Assembly: GCA_964450955.1 (NCBI GenBank)
Contig: CAYVFI010000024.1
Span: 50,864-114,863 of the forward strand
Length of the DNA stretch: 64,000 nucleotides
Direction: 5' to 3'
Source of the DNA: CAYNWT01 sp964450955
GTDB lineage: Bacteria; Planctomycetota; Planctomycetia; Planctomycetales; Planctomycetaceae
Shown here piece by piece: positions 32,765-41,727 of this stretch. The notes beneath the pieces were generated by a model that did not search any database, was not told where the DNA came from, and saw nothing but the letters and a program-made list of their open reading frames with translations. A program made the position numbers and the translations under genes. Within the stretch, counting starts at the first letter, position 1. The number at the start of each line of letters is the position of its first letter.

Positions 32765-34045
32765 ATGCTGCGAGCCTGCCTGGTGGTTACGCTGTTTGCT
32801 GCGCTAAATAGTCAGGCGGATGCGGGAGGCAAAGTCGCCCGCGGACGCGCACTGTTTGAGCGTCAGTGGAAGACATCGGAAGGACTTGGGCCCGTGTTTA
32901 ACGCCAGGTCCTGCGCGGCGTGCCACTTTCTTTGTGGAGCAGGTGGAGCCGGGCGGAACGATGCCAACGTAGATGTACTGACAGTCTTGCGCGCGGGTTC
33001 GATTGGGCTGATTGACGAGCGTCTTAAGTCCTTTGCTTCCTCCGCGGTTCTTCACGCCCGAAGTACAGAAGACGACTACCGGCGAACGCGATACAAGCTG
33101 CTCGGGCTTGGACACATGCTGAGTTCCGATATGGAGACACTGGACAACGCGCGATGGGAGCGTGTCGAAAAAGCTGAGCAACGCGCGCGGCAAAAGAGCG
33201 AGCTTCCGGTGATTAACGTCAAAGGCGGACAACTTGAACTAAGTCAGCGTAGTACCCCAGCGCTGTTCGGAACCGGATTGATTGACAAGATCCCGCTGCA
33301 GAACATTCGTCGAACGACGGAGGCACTGACCCGTCAATTTCCTCACGTCAGCGGGCGAGTGGTTGGGCGTTTCGGATGGCGCGGTCAAACCAGGACACTT
33401 CGGGAGTTTGTTGTGGCGGCCTGCGAGAACGAACTGGGGCTGACTGCAAAGGACGCGAAGATCGAACAGCACGATCCGATTTTGCATGACCAGTGGGACC
33501 TGGGAGACGACCTCGTCGATTTCATCAGCGTATTGCCTCGACCTCGACAAGCCTTGCCGCCCGGGCTCGCTTCCAGAAACGCTGTGAAGCAGGGCCAGCA
33601 GTTGTTCCATAGCGCTGGCTGCACTGCCTGTCACGTCAAGAAGCTTGGACCTGTTGACGGGTTGTATTCAGATCTGGCACTACATGACCTTGGGCGAAGA
33701 TTGGCTGATTCAGCGACGGCTCCACTTTCAGACCATGCAGGGAAACAGGCAACGTTTTCGTATGGTTCTGGCCCGTTATCCCCCGGCACGTCACGAGAGG
33801 TTCTTGAGATTGCGGCCCGCGAATGGAAGACGCCACCACTGTGGGGCGTCGCAGATTCGGCACCCTACCTTCACGACGGTCGCGCAGAGACTCTTGAAGA
33901 TGCCATTTTGCTGCACGGCGGCGAAGCCCGTCAAAGTGTGGCGATGTATCGCCAGCTGGGCCGCGATGGCCAACAACGCGTCATCGGCTTTCTGCAAACG
34001 CTTCGAGCTCCGAAATTCAGCGAACTTGAGGCTGTTGGACAATAG
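32765..34045 (+). CDS. DHOR-type dihaem c cytochrome / putative thiol oxidoreductase
   Basis: The 426 residues have a signal peptide (MLRACLVVTLFAALNSQADA). Two haem c sites are visible: SCAACH (Cys50, Cys53, His54) in the context GPVFNARSCAACH, and GCTACH (Cys286, Cys289, His290). The first site with its FNARSC lead-in and the downstream motif LYSDLALHDLG are typical of the di-haem oxidoreductase family (COG3488), also annotated as thiol oxidoreductase. It should act in the periplasm in electron transfer; the substrate is not known. GGAGT seven bases before the ATG is a good ribosome-binding site. It converges with an aminotransferase gene. Confidence 0.87.
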   Translation: MLRACLVVTLFAALNSQADAGGKVARGRALFERQWKTSEGLGPVFNARSCAACHFLCGAGGAGRNDANVDVLTVLRAGSIGLIDERLKSFASSAVLHARSTEDDYRRTRYKLLGLGHMLSSDMETLDNARWERVEKAEQRARQKSELPVINVKGGQLELSQRSTPALFGTGLIDKIPLQNIRRTTEALTRQFPHVSGRVVGRFGWRGQTRTLREFVVAACENELGLTAKDAKIEQHDPILHDQWDLGDDLVDFISVLPRPRQALPPGLASRNAVKQGQQLFHSAGCTACHVKKLGPVDGLYSDLALHDLGRRLADSATAPLSDHAGKQATFSYGSGPLSPGTSREVLEIAAREWKTPPLWGVADSAPYLHDGRAETLEDAILLHGGEARQSVAMYRQLGRDGQQRVIGFLQTLRAPKFSELEAVGQ

Positions 34046-34106
34046 CCAGGAGCGGGAATGAGGCTCGCGGTGACGAAGGCTCCGGTTCCACACGCCGCTC
34101 TATCGT

Positions 34107-35300
34107 CTACTGGATGGCGTTAAGCGCTTTGACCGCCTGGGCGACTTCGTCTTCGGTCGTGCAAAGGTGAGGGGCGAAGCGGAGGTAGCCGTCTCGGGGG
34201 GTGATGATAATGTCTTGCTTGTCCAGCGCCGCGGAGATGGCTTTGGCGGATGAGACTTTTGGGATGAGGGCCAGAATGCCGGAGCGGTGTTCGGGGGTGT
34301 GGATCACGGGTTGGTACTTGGCGAAGTCCAACGTTTCGAGTGCCAGTTCCTGTAAACCGAAGTTGTGGTCGCGGATGGCTTCCATGGTGTTGGGGAGGAA
34401 TACTTCTTCGATACCGACAGCCATGCCGTCCAGAACCGCGTACGACACGGTTGAGTATTCAAACTTCTGCCCGGTGGTGTGTGGGTTCCAGGTATGGTCC
34501 AGGTACTCGGTGTCCTGAACCATGTGGTCCGCGCCGGACATGGTGATTTCGATCTTGCTGCGGAACTCGGGCGACGTATACAGCACGCCGGTTCCGACTG
34601 GTCCGAGCAGCCACTTCCAACCGGCGGAAGCCACGCAGGCAATGTTGCACTCTTCAGGATAGATGGGCAGGCAACCCATTCCCTGAGCCGCGTCGATAAC
34701 CAGATCGATTCCACGTTCTTTACAAAACGCGCCGAGTCTTGGCAGGTCCGCAGCGAACCCGCTTGTGAATTGCACGTGGCTGATGGCGATCATCCGAGTG
34801 CGGTCGGTGACGACGGATTCGAGTTCCTCAAACGACCATCCGCGAGCGAACCCGTCCGGGATCGTGTCGGTGTAGGCTCGATCTTCCTGCGGGATGTCGG
34901 TGTCGGAAAGGAGAACCAGTTCTACGCCGCGGCGTTTGGCCTGGATGACCCACGGGTAGTGGTTCGCCGGATATTCGTTGACGTAGCTGATGATCTGATC
35001 GCCTTCTTCGAACGGATAGCCGTTCGCGATCATCGAAAGCCCCTCTGACGTGTTGGTTGTCATCGAGATGTTGTCGGGGGACGTCTTTAGCAGTGCGCCG
35101 AAGTTGGTGTGGTAACGCCGCGCTGTGTTCTCTTCGCCGACGTATTCGAACAGCATGCCTCGCCCGACTTCTGACTGTCGATTCAGGTGCTTGCTGGACC
35201 GATCGGCGGCCGGCTTGTTGAGCGGCGAGACGCTGCAGTACGCCAGGAAATTGATGTGCTGCTTGTGCGTGAAGTTGGAAAGGTCGCGGGTGAGTGTCAT
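34107..35300 (-). CDS. Class V PLP-dependent aminotransferase (cysteine desulfurase-like fold)
   Basis: The 397 residues follow the fold-type I class V pattern. The PLP lysine is Lys229 (SAGWKWLLGPVGTG), the pyridine-binding Asp203 is in VIDAAQGMG, and SHVQFTSG precedes it. The mobile cysteine loop of NifS/IscS cysteine desulfurases is not evident, so it is closer to the isopenicillin-N-epimerase/selenocysteine-lyase-like branch of unknown substrate. The start ATG at 35300 is the first of the frame and is immediately followed by conserved sequence. It is a single gene, convergent with the dihaem cytochrome and 61 bases from it. Confidence 0.85.
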   Translation of the reverse strand: MTLTRDLSNFTHKQHINFLAYCSVSPLNKPAADRSSKHLNRQSEVGRGMLFEYVGEENTARRYHTNFGALLKTSPDNISMTTNTSEGLSMIANGYPFEEGDQIISYVNEYPANHYPWVIQAKRRGVELVLLSDTDIPQEDRAYTDTIPDGFARGWSFEELESVVTDRTRMIAISHVQFTSGFAADLPRLGAFCKERGIDLVIDAAQGMGCLPIYPEECNIACVASAGWKWLLGPVGTGVLYTSPEFRSKIEITMSGADHMVQDTEYLDHTWNPHTTGQKFEYSTVSYAVLDGMAVGIEEVFLPNTMEAIRDHNFGLQELALETLDFAKYQPVIHTPEHRSGILALIPKVSSAKAISAALDKQDIIITPRDGYLRFAPHLCTTEDEVAQAVKALNAIQ

Positions 35301-35437
35301 TGGTCAATCGCTGTCAGACTTTGATGGATGGTGTTCTACGTCGACGCCGACTCGTTCACAATGATCGGAAGAGGTGACAATCAAGCCGACTCAGACATCC
35401 AAGCGGCCTCGCCGAAAGAAATTCGCTAGCGCACTTG

Positions 35438-35468
35438 CCAACCGGCACGCGATGCAACGGGACGTTGC
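35438..35468 (-). repeat. Post-stop palindromic repeat, fur copy
   Basis: Immediately after the fur TAG, the minus strand reads GCAACGTCCCGTTGCATCG, then CGTG and CCGGTTGG. The arms GCAACG/CGTTGC form a hairpin with a 3-base loop. It shares the core AACGTYCCGTT, the following ATCG and the CGGTTGG tail with copies at 26759 and 46912. Confidence 0.75.
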
Positions 35469-35966
35469 CTACACCATGTTCAGTTTACCGTACTGGCTTT
35501 TCGGTTTGCTGCACTCGTTACAGATGCCGTAGACCTCAAGCCGGTGGGCCTTCATGCGGAAGCCGTGCTTGAGAGTGATCTCTTCCAGCGCGGCGCTGAT
35601 TTCGGGGCTTACGAATTCGGTAAGTGAACCGCAGCGTTCGCAAATCATGTGGTCATGTTGCGGGTAGCCGTAGGCGTGTTCGTAGACGGCTCGATCGTTT
35701 GCGCGGGCGACTTTGCGAATGAGTCCCGCTTCTTCCAGCGATGCAATGGTTCGGTGGATTGTTGCGCGGCTGACCTTCTTGCCGTCGGTCTTGGCTGAGG
35801 TCAGACGTTCGACCATCTGTTCGCGGTCGAAGTGTTCGTGGTACGCGAAGATAGCCTCGACAATCGCCTCGCGTTCGGTCGTGAGCCGCTTTCCTTTTGT
35901 GGTCAGGTACTCCCGGAACTTTTGAACCGGAGAGACAGACATTTCAACGTGCGTCAACTCACTCAA
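35469..35966 (-). CDS. fur: Fur-family metal-dependent transcriptional regulator
   Basis: The 165-residue protein has a winged helix (VSRATIHRTIASLEEAGLIRK), the central HDHMICERCG metal and structural site (His104, His106, Cys109, Cys112) and a second pair, CNEC (Cys149, Cys152). This is the Fur layout with a structural zinc; whether iron, zinc or peroxide is sensed cannot be told. Translation most likely starts at TTG 35966: GAGGG lies six bases before it and its T-T-G-A overlaps the stop codon of the FlgM-like gene, giving tight coupling. An ATG at 35942 is a poorer alternative. Confidence 0.88.
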   Translation of the reverse strand: MSELTHVEMSVSPVQKFREYLTTKGKRLTTEREAIVEAIFAYHEHFDREQMVERLTSAKTDGKKVSRATIHRTIASLEEAGLIRKVARANDRAVYEHAYGYPQHDHMICERCGSLTEFVSPEISAALEEITLKHGFRMKAHRLEVYGICNECSKPKSQYGKLNMV

Positions 35967-36250
35967 GACTCGCCCTCTTCACTTTCATCGTTTGTCGTCA
36001 GGTCGATGCCGCGGACCATGCGTTCCAACGCCGCGTCCAGCAACTCTTCTGATTCGTACTTCCCCACTTCAATCTGAGCCTTAATCTGCGCGACTCGATC
36101 TTTTCGAGCCTCCCGCAGTTCGCCCAGAAGATCGATATCGACCGGATCCGCTTCAGGGATTGGCTTTTCATTCAGCGCAGACTGGTCGTCGGTCGGCACC
36201 GCACTCGGTTCCGCCGCACCTGCGTTCGGGTTCTTTGAATCTGCCGCCAT
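35963..36250 (-). CDS. FlgM-like (anti-sigma-28-type) small protein
   Basis: About 95 residues. The N-terminal half is polar and probably disordered. The C-terminal half contains RVAQIKAQIEVGKYESEELL followed by DAALERMVRGI, which matches the pattern of FlgM-family anti-sigma factors (helix RVAEIKxxIxxGxY..D...LA..LL). FlgM holds sigma-28 until flagellar hook completion; whether this protein does so is an inference from sequence pattern alone. The ATG at 36250 has GGAA seven bases upstream; an ATG at 36268 is possible. Its stop overlaps the fur start by four bases (TTGA), so the two are one transcription unit. Confidence 0.6.
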   Translation of the reverse strand: MAADSKNPNAGAAEPSAVPTDDQSALNEKPIPEADPVDIDLLGELREARKDRVAQIKAQIEVGKYESEELLDAALERMVRGIDLTTNDESEEGES

Positions 36251-36381
36251 GCCTTGGTTCCGGAACATCCAACCAGCAGGATATTCTACGGTTGAACCGA
36301 AGCGGGGCCAATGGGCAGCCCTAAACAGTTGCCTGGGCTCACGTTACGTGCGGGTTTGTCTGCATCTCACGTGGTCGTAGT

Positions 36382-37344
36382 CTATTTCTCATTCGACGTC
36401 GTTGGCTTCCTGACGTTCTTTTCGTCAGCGTTTTCGTTCGAGAACTTCAGCCACTCGCCGACGGAAATCTTGAGGTCGTCTTCTTTCTTCACGATCTTCT
36501 TGTTGATCTTCTTCGGCAGGTCCTTGCGACGCTTAGCGATTTCGCGAGTCAGAACCGACTTGATGGCTCCACTGAATTCGTCAGCCACTCGGCCTTTGAC
36601 GTGACCGAGTCGCCTGACTTCAAACTTGCCGATGCGGACATTCGCGGCGTGCACGACCGGCTTCAGTTGAACCGATGGAGGGAACGCGCTGTAGTCGAAA
36701 TCGAAATCCAGTTCGCAGTGCGCGTCGAGACGCACGTCGGTTAACGCGTCGGTGGTGACTCGCAGCATGGGCACGCCCAGACGCCAGTCCTGCCAGCGAC
36801 CTTCGACTCGCAGTCGAGCGATGCAAACGATGTCAAAGTGGTAGGGGCCTTTGGGCGTTTTGACGACGTTAAGGATTTTCAGCTGGAACCGCTTTTCCGG
36901 TTCGACGACTTTGATGTTGTACTTCTGCCAGCGTCCATGTTTGACGTTCTTCCACTTGCGGTGTGTTCGCAGTTTGCCGCCGTCCAGTTTGACGCTGACA
37001 CCAGACTGCACGCGTTTGGTTGCACCCCACTTCTTGTCATCATCGAACTCGTCCGGAATCGCGATCAGCGCGAGGTCACGGATGAATGTTTGCGCCTTTG
37101 GGCTGAGATTGATTTTTCGGTTGACTGGCTTGCCTTTGACTCTTGCGGACGGCTTCGGCAAAGCAGGGGGCGGCACGTCTGTTTGCGTGGCCGCTGCGGG
37201 CGGCAGTTTTAGATCGGTTCCGGCTGCCTTGGATTCGGTTGGATCGGGAGGGACCTGTTGCGTCTGCGTTTGGCTACCTGCAGGTGGAGGCAACTTTGGC
37301 CCAACATCCTGAACGGCAATTGCGATGAAAATTAGAAAGCACAT
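36382..37344 (-). CDS. Hypothetical secreted protein with proline-rich N-terminus
   Basis: The 320 residues have a short hydrophobic N-terminus (MCFLIFIAIAVQ) that may be a signal peptide, then a Pro/Gln/Thr-rich linker (about 15-70). A folded domain of about 210 residues follows, rich in basic residues, with alternating hydrophobic strands (GVSVKLDGGKL, VVHAANVRIGKFEVRRLG). The C-terminus is strongly lysine-rich (RKDLPKKINKKIVKKEDD). I do not recognise a family. It is transcribed alone on the minus strand, upstream of the FlgM-like/fur pair but separated by about 130 bases. Confidence 0.65.
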   Translation of the reverse strand: MCFLIFIAIAVQDVGPKLPPPAGSQTQTQQVPPDPTESKAAGTDLKLPPAAATQTDVPPPALPKPSARVKGKPVNRKINLSPKAQTFIRDLALIAIPDEFDDDKKWGATKRVQSGVSVKLDGGKLRTHRKWKNVKHGRWQKYNIKVVEPEKRFQLKILNVVKTPKGPYHFDIVCIARLRVEGRWQDWRLGVPMLRVTTDALTDVRLDAHCELDFDFDYSAFPPSVQLKPVVHAANVRIGKFEVRRLGHVKGRVADEFSGAIKSVLTREIAKRRKDLPKKINKKIVKKEDDLKISVGEWLKFSNENADEKNVRKPTTSNEK

Positions 37345-37833
37345 ACCCCAACTTTACGACGCTTGCGGAACCGGGGTCCAGATCACATGTCGTTGGAAGC
37401 CAATTACGTGCAATCGGTTCCCTTTTCGGCGATCGATTTTGCGACTCTGGCCGCTGCTGATGGCGCCGACGGGCATGACTGCATTTCTTGGTACGAGGCA
37501 TTTGTTGGCTGGCCGATTCATTAGTCGGGCAGCGTTACACCGGGAACCGGCGTTACTGCTCGGACGCTTGTGTGCCAGCGGGCGGAGCGGCGGTCGGTTC
37601 GTTGGTTGGTCGGCGGGAGCCGAGAATCAACCGTGTGGACCCGGGCAACAGGGTTGGCCCGTTCTTGCTGGCGGAAGCGAACGACTTAAGCCGCTGAGGT
37701 CGCGTATGCTCGTGGCAAAGTGTGGTCCGGTGGTATTCGATCTTTCGAGCTTGTTTGCACTTTTCGGTGACCTACACTTAAAACAGGAGCAGCTCCATCG
37801 GGCAGGGCATTTGTGAGGGTATTACAAGGTTGC
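37345..37833. other. Intergenic region, no supportable gene
   Basis: The 489 bases between divergent genes contain open frames on the plus strand (about 37325-37816 and 37488-37697). They have biased compositions, overlap the start of the minus-strand gene and match nothing I recognise. A decayed gene cannot be excluded. Promoters for both flanking genes should be here; I see no clear elements. Confidence 0.4.
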
Positions 37834-38757
37834 ATGATGGTGACAGCAGAACATGTCAATCCGGCCTCTGATCATCAGTGCGCTTCGCGCCGAGTGTCCG
37901 TAGTTGTTCCCGTCTATAATGGCGAAGAGTATCTCAATCAGGCCATTGACAGTGCACTCGCACAGACCGGTTGCGAAGTGGATGTCATCCTGATTGACGA
38001 CGGTTCGACTGACCGTTGCCCTGAGATTATCGCCAGCTATGGCGACCGCGTTCGCAGCGTTCAGCAAGCCAACGCCGGATGCGGCGCGTCGAGAGCTCGC
38101 GGTGTCGAACTGGCTGATTCCGAGTGGATTGCATTTCTTGATATGGACGACGTCTGGGAGCCGTCCAAGCTGAGTGCTCAGTTGGATGTTGCGAAGCAAA
38201 CTGGTGCTGATGTCATCTACACAAACGCCCGAAACTTTGGTGAGGTTGGGCGGGTGGATGAGATTCGCAGTGAGCCTTCGGCGATGCCTTCCGGCGATGT
38301 TTTCGAAGAACTGCTGGTTGATAACTTCCTGGTGAACTCGGGCGTCATGGTTCGACGGTCTGTCTTGTTGGCGTCTGGAGGAATCCGCACGGAGGCCGCT
38401 GGAACAGACGACTGGGATTTGTGGCTGCGACTTGCTGCGGCAGGTGTCCAGTTTCAGCCAGTGCGAGAGCCCGTGACTTTGTACCGATGGCGAGCAGACG
38501 CGCTATCCAGATCGGTCAAGATGATGCATGAGCGCCGCAGTCAAACTTTGACACGGGCATTAAACACACAACGAGGTAAGACGGTTGCCACGTCTGTAAA
38601 ACGAGAAGCCTGGGTCACGCTGTTTAATTCTTCAGCATGGTATGCGGCCGATACGCAGAAGCGGTTGGCTGCCGTGTGGTACGCTCGGTCACTGCTGTCA
38701 AATCCAATGCAACTTCATGTTTGGAAGCAGTTGGTCAAGATGTGTATCGGGCGATAA
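37834..38757 (+). CDS. GT2-family glycosyltransferase
   Basis: The protein has 307 residues with a GT-A fold. The N-terminal nucleotide-binding segment is VSVVVPVYNGEEYLNQAIDSAL, followed by VILIDDGSTD and the metal-binding DXD-type motif in FLDMDDVWEPSKL. The acceptor-side C-terminus (GTDDWDLWLRLAAAG, with DDWD as probable catalytic acid region) completes the GT2 signature. AAGG upstream suits either the ATG at 37834 or 37837; a GTG at 37813 is less likely. There is no transmembrane helix, so it acts in the cytosol on a lipid-linked or protein acceptor, presumably for surface glycans. Confidence 0.88.
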   Translation: MMVTAEHVNPASDHQCASRRVSVVVPVYNGEEYLNQAIDSALAQTGCEVDVILIDDGSTDRCPEIIASYGDRVRSVQQANAGCGASRARGVELADSEWIAFLDMDDVWEPSKLSAQLDVAKQTGADVIYTNARNFGEVGRVDEIRSEPSAMPSGDVFEELLVDNFLVNSGVMVRRSVLLASGGIRTEAAGTDDWDLWLRLAAAGVQFQPVREPVTLYRWRADALSRSVKMMHERRSQTLTRALNTQRGKTVATSVKREAWVTLFNSSAWYAADTQKRLAAVWYARSLLSNPMQLHVWKQLVKMCIGR

Positions 38758-38794
38758 ACCGCATGTCAAAAGCTGGTGTTTCACTGAGCACCGG

Positions 38795-39562
38795 CTACAG
38801 ATCGACCGACACAGGCGCGTGGTCGCTGACTTCTAAACCGCCCTCGCGATGGATAGTCGTTCGCTGCACGTTCTCATTTGCTGCGCCGTTGGCCAGCAGA
38901 TAATCAATGCGCCAGCCGCGATCGAGTTCTCTGGCTTTGCCGCGGTTCGACCACCAGGAGTAAGGGCCTTTGACGTCCCCTTCCTGTTCGCGAACGACGT
39001 CGTGCCAGCCGGAATGAAGCAGGCGGCCAAACCATTCGCGTTCATGCGGGAGGAACCCGGAATTCTTCCGGTTGCCGCTGACGTAAAAGATATCATTTTC
39101 GGTGTGAGCGATATTCAGATCGCCGCCAAAGACGAACATCGATTGGGTGGCCAGCTGCTTTGTGGCCCACGGCTTGAACCGACGCATCCAGGCCTCTTTG
39201 TGTTCCTGCCGTTCGGGGCCGCTGGAACCGGATGGCAGATACACGCTGGCGACTTCGGTATCACCGACGCGAACGTGGCACACGCGTCCTTCTTCATCTT
39301 TGTCGGTGTCGGTGAGTCCTGTTCGGACCAGAGTCGATGGTTCGCGCGTCCAGACGGCTGTCCCGGCATAACCTTTTTTCTGCGCGGGGTTCCAGTGCAC
39401 GTGCCAGCCGTCTGGTTCGGACCATTCGTCCGGCAGTTGTTCTGGTTGAACGCGGATTTCCTGAAGCAACAGGATATCGGGTGCGACCAGGTCAATGTGT
39501 TTCTCGAAGCCTTTGCGAATCGCCGCGCGGAGACCGTTGACGTTCCAGGTTGTGATTCGCAT
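38795..39562 (-). CDS. xth: Exodeoxyribonuclease III
   Basis: The 255 residues have the complete AP-endonuclease/exonuclease III active site: TWNVNGLR at the N-terminus, Glu35 in LLLQEIR, the GDLNIAHTENDI loop and the final SDHAPV His. It should cleave abasic sites and remove 3'-blocking groups in base-excision repair, and degrade duplex DNA 3' to 5'. The size fits the ExoA/XthA branch. It is a single gene on the minus strand. Confidence 0.93.
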   Translation of the reverse strand: MRITTWNVNGLRAAIRKGFEKHIDLVAPDILLLQEIRVQPEQLPDEWSEPDGWHVHWNPAQKKGYAGTAVWTREPSTLVRTGLTDTDKDEEGRVCHVRVGDTEVASVYLPSGSSGPERQEHKEAWMRRFKPWATKQLATQSMFVFGGDLNIAHTENDIFYVSGNRKNSGFLPHEREWFGRLLHSGWHDVVREQEGDVKGPYSWWSNRGKARELDRGWRIDYLLANGAANENVQRTTIHREGGLEVSDHAPVSVDL

Positions 39563-39687
39563 ATCGGTCTTTTCAGCTGATGTCGTTCTCGGCGTTAGCT
39601 TAGTTGCGATTGTTGCCCGGGCAAGCGTCCAGCTGTGCTATGCTGGTGAAAGGTGATTTAACGAATCGAGGCCAGCAGGAGCGAGAA

Positions 39688-40029
39688 ATGGAATCGGTAG
39701 ATCTATTCAAGAATCTGGTTGTGATGGCGGCTGCGGATCGCAGCTTTACCAGTGAAGAAATCGATTATCTCACCATGCGAGCCCACAAAATTGGGCTGTC
39801 AGATGAAGAGTTCAGAACAGCGATGGATTTTGCGATGTCGGGTGAAGGTTCCATTGACCTGCCGGAATCCGAAAGCGATCGGAAGGAACTGCTGACCGGA
39901 CTGATTAAAGTCATGGCGGCCGACGGCGATCTGGCGGAAGTCGAGAAAGAAATGTTCGCCGTCGCGGCGGCCAACATGAACATCAAGGCCGAAGATCTAA
40001 ACGCACTAATTGATTCGCTGGTGAAGTAG
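39688..40029 (+). CDS. TerB-like domain protein
   Basis: About 113 residues from ATG 39688, which has AGGAG six bases upstream; longer in-frame starts lack this signal. The sequence is all-helical, with the paired TerB pattern: an AAADRSFTSEEIDYL segment and a second MAADGDLAEVEKEMFAVAA segment, each with acidic residues placed for metal binding. TerB domains occur in tellurite-resistance and membrane-associated proteins; here the domain stands alone, and no other ter gene is near. The cellular role is unknown. Confidence 0.75.
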   Translation: MESVDLFKNLVVMAAADRSFTSEEIDYLTMRAHKIGLSDEEFRTAMDFAMSGEGSIDLPESESDRKELLTGLIKVMAADGDLAEVEKEMFAVAAANMNIKAEDLNALIDSLVK

Positions 40030-40585
40030 ACGACCAGAACGCTTCGATGCGAGGTGGGCCGGTTCCACTTAATCGCATACGGCTGGCCGTGGAATCCAAA
40101 AAGAAAGAGGTCGGTCAGGACTCGTGCCGCGCCCAAATCTGTGGCGTTCATACAAACTCAGTGCGGCAAATTCGTAGTCCCAACCGACCAATCTGACTGT
40201 AGGCAGCAAATCTTACACCGGACGTTGTTTTCTTCACATTCGGATAGTATCCGGTGTCGTTTAGGCCAATTACAAACGTGTTCCATTCATTTCGCCGAGT
40301 GCCAGCTTCTCGGGCCCACCGTGAGTGTTCAGGATATGGACGAATGTTTGGTGTTGCGCAAACTTAAACAGTGCGGCGTGGCAAAACACGTCGCTGATAC
40401 CGTATCGCACCGGGCGAATGTCGCTTGCGAACTACACGCGATTTGAGCTCGGACCAACGCTGGTCGTTGCGGTGGCGAGTGCCGGGGTACGGCCGGGTAT
40501 CGCATCGCTATCGCGCGTGTTGAGGTCGGTTGTATAGGTGATAAACTGACTGCTGAATTGGGTCGTCCCGCACAAGGTACAGGTC
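40030..40585. other. Intergenic region, no supportable gene
   Basis: This 556-base stretch is the longest gap in the window. A plus-strand open frame at 40054-40446 has no ribosome-binding site and an unlikely composition. I found no tRNA, hairpin with T-tract or known regulatory RNA. A promoter for the 40586 gene presumably lies near 40540-40580. Confidence 0.45.
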
Positions 40586-40993
40586 ATGAACCGAAACATC
40601 GTCTTTCTTTCTCTATCGCTTGTTGTTGCCGCAGTGACGATTGCTCATTCCGGGCCTGCCAATGCAACGCAGGCTGCTCGCAACAGGCAAGCTGGTCGGT
40701 TCGCATTGAGTTCCGCTGGTGATTCGGCGGTGATGCTGGACACGGAGTCCGGAGATTCGTGGTACCTGGAGGTCAAGAATCCGGATCGGCCAACATGGGT
40801 CGCGATTAAACGGCAGCAAGGCGGACAGGAACGTGGGGCTGCTAAAGCTGCAGGCGACATGGAACGCAGACTTCTTGAAACAGAACTCGCACTGGCCAAG
40901 CTAAAGGACGCCTTTGGTCCCCGGCACCCTCGGGTTCTGGAGAAGCAGCGTGAGGTCGAGATGATCAAAAAAATGTTGTCGGGGAACCGCTAA
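40586..40993 (+). CDS. Small secreted protein with Wzz/GNVR-like coiled-coil tail
   Basis: The 135 residues have a signal peptide (MNRNIVFLSLSLVVAAVTIA, cleaved near ANA). A short beta-type segment (SWYLEVKNPDRPTWVAIKR) is followed by a helical C-terminus whose FGPRHPRVLEKQREVEMIKK resembles the membrane-proximal coiled-coil motif of polysaccharide chain-length proteins (GPxHPxV). The membrane-spanning parts of Wzz are absent, so a role in chain length is only a hint. The MOSC gene begins one base after its stop, so they are co-transcribed. Confidence 0.7.
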   Translation: MNRNIVFLSLSLVVAAVTIAHSGPANATQAARNRQAGRFALSSAGDSAVMLDTESGDSWYLEVKNPDRPTWVAIKRQQGGQERGAAKAAGDMERRLLETELALAKLKDAFGPRHPRVLEKQREVEMIKKMLSGNR

Positions 40994-40994
40994 C

Positions 40995-41483
40995 GTGCAG
41001 ACAATTGCTGGCCTGAAAGCACAATTTGCTCAGCCAGGCAAAGTGGATTGGATTGGTATTTCGGTCCAACGGAATAGCGACATCCAGGTAATGCAGTCTG
41101 TTGAAGTCAGGATGCCGACGGGCATCGTTGGCGACCATCACGCGATGCGTGGGAATTCAAAACGGCAGGTCACTTTGGTTCAGGCCGAGCATCTTGATGT
41201 GGTTGCTTCGCTGGTGGGGCGGGAGTCTATTGGACCGGAATTATTGCGGCGGAATGTCGTTGTGCGGGGCATCAACCTGCTGGCCTTGAAGGATCAGGAG
41301 TTTCTTATTGGAACCGCGGTTTTACGTGGTTCAGGTCTATGTGTCCCTTGTTCTCGAATGGAAAGAAACCTTGGGCGTGGCGGCTACAACGCGATGCGAG
41401 GGCATGGAGGTATCAACGCGATTGTGGTTCAGGAAGGTATCATTGCTGTGGGCGATGCGGTTGTGTTGCAAAACCAAGACTGA
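40995..41483 (+). CDS. MOSC-domain protein
   Basis: The 162-residue protein is essentially a single MOSC (molybdenum cofactor sulfurase C-terminal) domain. The key features are VRMPTGIVGDHHAMRG, LLRRNVVVRGINLLAL and SGLCVPCSRMERNLGRGGYN followed by AMRGHGGINAIVV. The conserved cysteine motif CVPC is intact. MOSC proteins handle sulfur or the molybdenum cofactor; YiiM-type members reduce N-hydroxylated purines. The start is GTG at 40995, one base after the preceding TAA; no in-frame ATG lies nearby. Confidence 0.85.
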   Translation: MQTIAGLKAQFAQPGKVDWIGISVQRNSDIQVMQSVEVRMPTGIVGDHHAMRGNSKRQVTLVQAEHLDVVASLVGRESIGPELLRRNVVVRGINLLALKDQEFLIGTAVLRGSGLCVPCSRMERNLGRGGYNAMRGHGGINAIVVQEGIIAVGDAVVLQNQD

Positions 41484-41727
41484 TTTGCGGTCTTTGTTTG
41501 TGGGTTCCTTCCCACTTTTCTGCTGATTATGTGAAGTGTTTCGCTTTAAGGTCTGCAATTTCGTTCAGCACTGGATTGTTTTGTTGTCCTGTGGTCTGCT
41601 AGCGTGATAATGGGCGTATCGTGTTGGGAATCGGCCCAACGGACGTCTAGTCAAAGAGGCGCGCTGGTCGCGTTTCTGCATGGTTTACGCCATTATTGGG
41701 TCATCGTCGATCGGCACCGGAGTTGGC

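Noticed and set aside
37325..37816. Plus-strand frame before the GT2 gene
   Set aside because: Overlaps the N-terminus of the minus-strand gene, has no ribosome-binding site and no recognisable domain.
40054..40446. Plus-strand frame between the TerB and Wzz-like genes
   Set aside because: No start signal and unusual composition; I could not tell it from random open sequence.
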